Positions 13,939 to 17,735 of a stretch of 17,735 nt of DNA are shown in pieces. Within the stretch, counting starts at the first letter, position 1. Every line of letters starts with the position of its first letter. The translations under genes and the position numbers were made by a program. The DNA is from CG1-02-33-12 sp964403775 (GTDB lineage: Archaea > Nanobdellota > Nanobdellia > Woesearchaeales > CG1-02-33-12): NCBI GenBank assembly GCA_964403775.1, contig CAYOHL010000013.1:1-17735 (forward strand), given 5' to 3'. Below the pieces are notes generated by a model. The model searched no databases, was not told where the DNA came from, and saw nothing but the letters and a program-made list of their open reading frames with translations.

Positions 13939-13961
13939 AAAAGCTCATTCTTTTCTGTTTT

Positions 13962-14306
13962 ATGAGCAGAAAAAAAGAAGAAGCCGCAAAACAGGAAGAA
14001 ATAAACCTGCAGATTATGAGGATAAAACTGCCCAGGGGCAAGCAAACATTCGGCATCTTAGAGCAAAGGCTGGGTGCAAGCAGGACAAAGGTAAGGTGCC
14101 TTGATAATAAGAGCCGTATTTGCAGGATTCCAGGAAGGCTGAAGAGGAGGCTATGGGTAAGGCAAGGTGATTTAGTTATTGTTGAGCCATGGGAATTTGG
14201 CGGCGATGAAAAAGGGGACATAATCTACAAATACAAGCCTGTTCAGGTAAGCTGGCTTCGAAGAAAGGGTTATTTAAAGGAGCTAGATTCCTTTGAAGAG
14301 TTCTGA
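13962..14306 (+). CDS. eif1a: Translation initiation factor aIF1A
   Basis: The 114-residue product is the archaeal homologue of eIF1A and bacterial IF1. It binds the ribosomal A site and promotes initiation-complex assembly. The OB/S1 fold occupies about 20-95: MRIKLPRGKQTFGILEQRLG, TKVRCLDNKSRICRIPGRLKRR, WVRQGDLVIVEPWEF and a final YKYKPVQVSWLRRKGYL helix. The N-terminus is charged (SRKKEEAAKQEE). The promoter at 13925-13938 makes the message leaderless. It is divergent from psmB-fttA. Confidence 0.96.
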   Translation: MSRKKEEAAKQEEINLQIMRIKLPRGKQTFGILEQRLGASRTKVRCLDNKSRICRIPGRLKRRLWVRQGDLVIVEPWEFGGDEKGDIIYKYKPVQVSWLRRKGYLKELDSFEEF

Positions 14307-14327
14307 TTACCACTCCAGAATAAAAAA

Positions 14328-14338
14328 CTTTATATATG
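14328..14338 (+). promoter_or_regulatory. TATA box deciding the start of the downstream membrane gene
   Basis: CTTTATATATG is centred ~26 nt upstream of the ATG at 14359, implying a leaderless transcript there and not the upstream ATG at 14293, which lies inside eif1a. Confidence 0.6.
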
Positions 14339-14358
14339 AGCAGTGTTATTTAACCATT

Positions 14359-15012
14359 ATGAACCCAAAACATTTTATAATAATCATCATATTTTTTATA
14401 AATCTTATAGGTCTTACCAATATAATTTTTAGTATAAAGCCTTTTTTTATATCTGAACTATTAGTTCTGTTCTTGTTCCTTGCATCAGCAGTTGTTATTG
14501 TGTACAGCCTTTACCATGACAGGGAAGAGGTATGGATTACATCTTTATTGTTCTTTGCAGCATATTTCATTAATATAACCTTCCTTTACTTTTACTCGCA
14601 AAACCAAGCATTGTTTGTTTTGCTTATCCTGGCAACCATTATAGGATTTATTCTCTCAATAGAAAACATCAAAGGGAAAAAAAGGGCAAAACCAGCATAT
14701 GAAAAAGAAATAATGCGTGAGGCTGGGGAACTTACCAGGGCAGAGGAATACCTTAAAGAAAGGACTCCTGACATTGTTGTTGAAGAAGTAAAACCATCAA
14801 AAACATTTGTTGAAACAGAGGTTAAAAAACCAGAAAAGAAAGAAACAGAGATAAAACCACTAAAAAAATATGTTGCAAGCAGAAAAGGCATTAACTATCA
14901 TAATCCCAAGTGCAGGTGGGCAAGGAAGATTCTGCCAAAAAGAAAAGTGTGGTTTAAAAACAGAGAAGAGGCTGAGGAAGAAGGGCTTAAGCCATGCAAG
15001 TGCGTTAAATAA
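14359..15012 (+). CDS. Four-helix membrane protein with C-terminal Ada-like Zn-binding motif
   Basis: From the leaderless ATG at 14359 the protein has 217 residues. Four hydrophobic helices span about 6-28, 32-52, 59-80 and 84-103. A long charged Lys/Glu linker (105-170) leads to a C-terminal module: VASRKGINYHNPKCRWARKI, then KVWFKNREEAEEEGLKPCKC. This pattern (S-x-x-G-x-x-Y-H-x-x-x-C ... F-x-x-R-E-E-A-x-x-x-G-x-x-P-C) is the Ada N-terminal metal-binding type, also found fused to nucleases and membrane proteins. H181, C185, C213 and C215 are candidate zinc ligands. By positive-inside logic the module is cytoplasmic. Function is unknown; DNA binding or metal-thiol chemistry at the membrane are possibilities. 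Its stop is 5 nt from the convergent lspA stop. Confidence 0.75.
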   Translation: MNPKHFIIIIIFFINLIGLTNIIFSIKPFFISELLVLFLFLASAVVIVYSLYHDREEVWITSLLFFAAYFINITFLYFYSQNQALFVLLILATIIGFILSIENIKGKKRAKPAYEKEIMREAGELTRAEEYLKERTPDIVVEEVKPSKTFVETEVKKPEKKETEIKPLKKYVASRKGINYHNPKCRWARKILPKRKVWFKNREEAEEEGLKPCKCVK

Positions 15013-15017
15013 AATTT

Positions 15018-15482
15018 TTATGATTTTTCTTTTTTAATAAAATAAATAATTAGGAATATTACTCCTATGCACACACAGGAGTCCCCTATGTTGAAGACAG
15101 GCCAAATCCTAAAATCAAGAAAGTCTATTACAAAGCCAAATAATAACCTGTCAATCAGGTTGGATAAGGTTCCGCCAAGAATGAGGCCTGCAAATATCTG
15201 CAATGATTTTTTTTCCTGAATCCTGTCATAATAAAACAGGATTATGCCGATAACAATTATTGCAAACCATATCAATAAGCTGTTTTTGCCCTGCATTATT
15301 CCAAAGCCAGCACCAAAATTAGTTGCATAGGTTATGTGAAAAATATTTTTTATTACAGGTATTGAGTCTCCAATATTCATGCTGTTTCTGACAAGAAACT
15401 TGACTAGCTGGTCTGATAAAACCACACATAAAGAAATTAAAAAAAAAGTAAATCCGCTTTTTTTAGGAATATTCTTTCTCAT
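15018..15482 (-). CDS. lspA: Lipoprotein signal peptidase (signal peptidase II)
   Basis: From the ATG at 15482 this is a 154-residue protein with four hydrophobic helices, the size and topology of bacterial LspA. The family boxes are present: LSDQLVKFLV (first conserved Asp), TNFGAGFGI (N-x-G-A-G/A-F-G), GGTLSNLIDR, VIDF with Asp120 and FNIGDS with Asp134. The last two are the catalytic aspartates of the aspartyl protease. The usual FNxAD is FNxGD here. LspA cleaves the signal peptide of lipidated prolipoproteins, which is unusual for archaea (see findings). An ATG further up at 15536 would overlap the upstream gene by 50 nt; 15482 lies 4 nt after that gene's TAG. It is last in a five-gene minus-strand run. 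No Lgt homologue is visible in the window. Confidence 0.9.
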   Translation of the reverse strand: MRKNIPKKSGFTFFLISLCVVLSDQLVKFLVRNSMNIGDSIPVIKNIFHITYATNFGAGFGIMQGKNSLLIWFAIIVIGIILFYYDRIQEKKSLQIFAGLILGGTLSNLIDRLLFGFVIDFLDFRIWPVFNIGDSCVCIGVIFLIIYFIKKEKS

Positions 15483-15486
15483 AAAA

Positions 15487-15837
15487 CTACTCTTTTGCAA
15501 TTTTTTCAAGATTGGCAATCCTTCTGTCAAGGTCATTCAGGATTAGCTTTATTGTATCCAGCTTTGATGATATAAGCTCCAATTCCTTGCTTGCTGTATC
15601 TGTCTGCTTGCTCTGCCTGAAGGATTCTATGCTTGACGGCTGTTGCACACCAAAATCTGTTTGTTCAAATTCAGGCATTCCATATCCTGGCTTGATCATA
15701 TCACTGGATGGCAGTCCTGCCCTCTCAAAATCAATATCTCCATTTAATCCTGTATCATCTTTTATGAGAGGATCCCTGTCTTCAGAAACCTTTTTTTTGC
15801 CGAATTGGAACCTGTCAAAAAAACCTATGTTAATCAC
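15487..15837 (-). CDS. Small coiled-coil protein (MGFFDRF-type N-terminus)
   Basis: The protein is about 113-116 residues with no recognised domain. A basic N-terminus (GFFDRFQFGKKK) is followed by an acidic, Gly/Pro-rich disordered middle. The C-terminal helix has heptad-like leucines/isoleucines (ELELISSKLDTIKLILNDL, then RRIANLEKIA) suited to a coiled coil. The annotated boundary uses GTG at 15837, but ATA at 15828 is equally or more plausible: GGGGTGA lies 5 nt before it and the product would begin MGFFDRF. It overlaps the upstream gene by 8 nt (GTG start) and ends 4 nt before lspA, so all three are co-transcribed and coupled. Function unknown. Confidence 0.7.
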   Translation of the reverse strand: MINIGFFDRFQFGKKKVSEDRDPLIKDDTGLNGDIDFERAGLPSSDMIKPGYGMPEFEQTDFGVQQPSSIESFRQSKQTDTASKELELISSKLDTIKLILNDLDRRIANLEKIAKE

Positions 15838-16576
15838 CCCTTATTGTTTGATTAATCTTATTGATGGCGCTATCCTTTGCCTCCTCAAACATATTTTTGA
15901 TAAAAGCTGTGGGGATTATCCCAATAAACTTGAATACAGCTGTTTTAGGATAGACTATAATATTTTTTTTCTTGTACTCATTAAATATGAAGAGTGTGCC
16001 TTTTTTTTCAATTGCTTCGCTGAATAAAGCAGCAAAAACATCTGACTTAAACTCAACTGGGTCGCTAATGCCGTTAAGGGCAGGGTCTGTTCCTGTTTCA
16101 ATCTTGTATAAATTGATTGGATTATCGGATTTCAGCACAGAATAAAGAAATTTTTTTGAAAGGTCCTTTCCATTAAAATTAACCTTTTCGTCAACTGAAT
16201 CAAACGCATTTATGTCAATTATAAACATCCTCTGGTTATTATTAAGCATTTTTTTATAATCCTGTTTTTTGAAGCTGTTCTGATGTTCTGCAACCTGGCT
16301 TATTGTCAAGAGTTCTGCTTCCTCCCCAAAATCTGTTGCAACAAAGCCGGCAACAATCTTTTTATTGTCCTGCAGAAGCATAAGCTTTGGCTGGCCTTCA
16401 AGATTATCCTTCAGCCAAACTGCATCTTTGTATGTAAGGAATCCGAAAAAAGCAGTTAACAAGAAACCAAGGACAAGTACAGTAAGGACTGCCTTGAGAA
16501 TTGTTTTTACAATCCTGAATATTATTATTGCAATCACAATCAAAATGATTATGGTTATTATTGAATTTAAATCCAT
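15830..16576 (-). CDS. Membrane protein of unknown function, two N-terminal helices
   Basis: This 248-residue protein starts with two long hydrophobic helices (about 5-24 and 27-48) and continues as a mixed alpha/beta soluble domain containing LMLLQDNKKIVAGFVATDF and RMFIIDINAFDSV. Near the end, TAVFKFIGIIPTAFIKNMF may be a re-entrant or amphipathic helix. No family is recognised. GAGG lies 4 nt before the ATG, and TTTAAATA at 16609-16616 could be an internal promoter with a ~10-nt leader. It sits between the DNA glycosylase and the coiled-coil/lspA pair. A surface-domain role is possible given lspA, but that is only context. Confidence 0.7.
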   Translation of the reverse strand: MDLNSIITIIILIVIAIIIFRIVKTILKAVLTVLVLGFLLTAFFGFLTYKDAVWLKDNLEGQPKLMLLQDNKKIVAGFVATDFGEEAELLTISQVAEHQNSFKKQDYKKMLNNNQRMFIIDINAFDSVDEKVNFNGKDLSKKFLYSVLKSDNPINLYKIETGTDPALNGISDPVEFKSDVFAALFSEAIEKKGTLFIFNEYKKKNIIVYPKTAVFKFIGIIPTAFIKNMFEEAKDSAINKINQTIRGD

Positions 16577-16607
16577 TTTGCCTCTTTTTATTTTTTAAGG
16601 CCACCCT

Positions 16608-17315
16608 TTATTTAAAGCTTTTTGTTTTTACTATGTTTAAGAGCAAATCTTTTTTCCCATAAGGTTTTTTGCTGTAATGCTTTTTTGCATGCTCAACTAT
16701 TAAGGCATGGTACTCCTGATATAACCTAGAATCCCTTGGAAGGTTTTTTTCAAACAATTTTTTAATTTCCTCATATGATGCATCTTTTCTTATAAAGCCA
16801 AGCTTTGAAAAAACCCTTCTTGTGTATGCATCAACTACAAATTCTGGAATATTGAATGCATAAAGCAACATTGAGTCAGCTGTTTCAGGGCCAATGCCCC
16901 ACACATTAAGCAGTTCATCTCTTGCTGGAATTCTATTTTTAAGGCTTAAATAGAAATCAGTAAACTCTTTTATTTTCCTTGCTTTCTGGTTAAAATAGCC
17001 AGCCGGCTTAATGGCTTGCTTTATTTTTTCTAGATTAAGTTTTTTAATTGCCCATGGTGTTAATGCTTTTAATCCCTTTAGATTGAGCAAAGCTTTCTCA
17101 ACCTGTGGCCAGCTTGTGTTCTGGGTCAAAATTGCGCCAATGCAGACCTCAAATCTCTGATTGTCATTTTTTGGATAAGAGTAATCTTTTGGGTGATAAC
17201 CTTTTACTGAACCTGTTTTTGTTGGATTTGTGCCTTTGCAACCTAACAAAGGCCACCAGCCCTGGAAGCCATATTTCTTGAGCAATATACTATATATTCT
17301 CTTTAGCAGATTCAT
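16608..17315 (-). CDS. EndoIII-superfamily DNA glycosylase, MagIII-like (3-methyladenine type), without Fe-S cluster
   Basis: This 235-residue HhH-GPD protein has GWWPL (19-23), AILTQNTSW (61-69), KPAGYFNQKARKI (103-115), the helix-hairpin-helix VWGIGPETADSM (138-149) and catalytic Asp162 in VVDAYTRRV. EndoIII itself has a lysine in the hairpin (GxGRKTA); here it is Glu144, so a beta-lyase is not expected and a monofunctional glycosylase is. The WWP, NQKA and GIGxE/SADxxLxYA features match the MagIII branch, which excises alkylated purines such as 3-methyladenine. The C-terminal four-cysteine Fe-S loop of EndoIII is absent (KKHYSKKPYGKKD). A ~30-residue Lys/Gly/Pro insertion (24-54) precedes the first core helix. 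The start overlaps the upstream gene by 26 nt with no good Shine-Dalgarno sequence. Confidence 0.85.
   Translation of the reverse strand: MNLLKRIYSILLKKYGFQGWWPLLGCKGTNPTKTGSVKGYHPKDYSYPKNDNQRFEVCIGAILTQNTSWPQVEKALLNLKGLKALTPWAIKKLNLEKIKQAIKPAGYFNQKARKIKEFTDFYLSLKNRIPARDELLNVWGIGPETADSMLLYAFNIPEFVVDAYTRRVFSKLGFIRKDASYEEIKKLFEKNLPRDSRLYQEYHALIVEHAKKHYSKKPYGKKDLLLNIVKTKSFK
16609..16616 (-). promoter_or_regulatory. Possible internal promoter before the 248-aa membrane gene
   Basis: The minus strand reads TTTAAATA, about 36 nt before the ATG at 16576 and overlapping the glycosylase stop codon. It could start a three-gene lspA transcript independently of the upstream genes. Confidence 0.35.
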
Positions 17316-17735
17316 CTTGTTTCTTTTCTTTTTCAGGTTCTATTATTTTATTTATATCTTGAACAACAACATCTAGCTGTGATTTTAGGTTCTTTACAGT
17401 TTGGTTAGATAAATTTTTAATTGTCCCAATATTTTCAAAGAGCAGACTGCTTTGTTTAGTGCTGTTCTTTATCAAACTTATTGTGACCTCTCTTCTCCAC
17501 TCAATCTTCTGATTTTCTGAGGTATTGATTAATTCAAGAAGCTTTTCTAATGATTGTATAATACTAATAAAAATCAGTTCTGCATTCACAGGATCAACGT
17601 CTTTTGTAAAATGATTGGTTCTGCCTCTTGTAAATAATGTAAATATCTGCTGCAATGAGTCTTCCAAGGATGAGATGTAGGTATACATATCAATAATCTC
17701 TCTCTTTTTTATTATTCCTTCCTTGATTAGCGCAA
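17290..17735 (-). CDS. Hypothetical helical protein, partial (5' end outside window)
   Basis: The frame is open to the right edge. Upstream of the ATG at 17688 the in-frame codons read ALIKEGIIKKREIID, which looks like normal protein, and no Shine-Dalgarno or TATA element precedes that ATG. The gene therefore probably starts outside the window; if it does begin at 17688 the product is 132 residues. The visible part is helical and polar (ISSLEDSLQQIFTLFTRG, LIFISIIQSLEKLLELIN) with a charged C-terminal tail EPEKEKKQDESAKENI. No domain is recognised. It overlaps the DNA glycosylase start by 26 nt. Confidence 0.6.
   Translation of the reverse strand, partial: ALIKEGIIKKREIIDMYTYISSLEDSLQQIFTLFTRGRTNHFTKDVDPVNAELIFISIIQSLEKLLELINTSENQKIEWRREVTISLIKNSTKQSSLLFENIGTIKNLSNQTVKNLKSQLDVVVQDINKIIEPEKEKKQDESAKENI

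Noticed and set aside
13791..13961. Intergenic region between psmB and eif1a checked for an RNA gene
   Set aside because: No tRNA or stable stem structure seen; it is accounted for by the two divergent promoters and a 5' leader.
14293..14358. Longer start of the Ada-like membrane protein, overlapping eif1a
   Set aside because: A good TATA box at 14328-14338 places the transcript start at the ATG at 14359; the extra residues are not hydrophobic-anchor-like and overlap eif1a out of frame.
15483..15536. Longer LspA start
   Set aside because: It would overlap the preceding coding region by ~50 nt; the ATG at 15482 lies 4 nt after that stop and gives the normal LspA length.
1..17735. Mobile elements, phage genes, CRISPR arrays, rRNA or tRNA
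   Set aside because: No transposase, integrase, terminal inverted repeats, regular direct repeats or tRNA-like cloverleaf with CCA-adjacent arms was recognised on either strand by eye.

Overview
This AT-rich window comes from an archaeon. The evidence is a set of archaeal or eukaryote-like informational genes (ribosomal L21e and S6e, RNA polymerase subunit F/Rpb4, aIF2-gamma, aIF1A, proteasome beta, the KH/beta-CASP termination nuclease FttA/aCPSF1, type 2 methionine aminopeptidase, FtsZ) and BRE/TATA promoters placed so that several mRNAs begin at or near the start codon. Very tight gene packing, small membrane proteins of unknown function and a bacterial-type LspA suggest a small-genome DPANN lineage (Woesearchaeota/Pacearchaeota-like). 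That placement is inference: no rRNA is present.

Layout. (1) 1-2621, minus strand: a partial small membrane protein, a five-helix membrane protein ending in a BACON/Ig-like domain, and a two-helix membrane-anchored orphan. (2) 2699-4032, plus: L21e-RpoF-DUF655, a conserved archaeal cluster. (3) 4035-5559: an orphan helical protein and two divergently transcribed small membrane proteins. (4) 5566-8618, minus: S6e and aIF2-gamma as an overlapping pair, then FtsZ with its own promoter. (5) 8816-9226, plus: a small probable winged-helix protein divergent from ftsZ that appears to start at an AUA codon. (6) 9227-11164, minus: MetAP2, a signal peptidase I-like protein with a tiny membrane ORF directly behind it, and a small orphan. 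(7) 11233-13790, minus: psmB-fttA. (8) 13962-15012, plus: aIF1A and a membrane protein with an Ada-like Zn-binding tail. (9) 15018-17735, minus: a compact run of five genes encoding LspA, a small coiled-coil protein, a membrane protein, a MagIII-like DNA glycosylase and a partial orphan.

The window combines translation initiation (aIF1A, aIF2-gamma), ribosome, transcription and termination (RpoF, FttA), protein maturation and turnover (MetAP2, signal peptidases I and II, proteasome) and division (FtsZ). All four convergent junctions are separated by only 0-6 nt, so 3' ends must overlap antisense. I see no rRNA, tRNA, CRISPR array, insertion sequence or phage genes, and no gene-free stretch longer than about 180 nt.

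The most interesting observations are two genes that seem to start at AUA behind a GGGGTG Shine-Dalgarno sequence, a lipoprotein signal peptidase in an archaeon, and a signal peptidase I-like protein whose stop is followed 1 nt later by a 24-residue transmembrane ORF.
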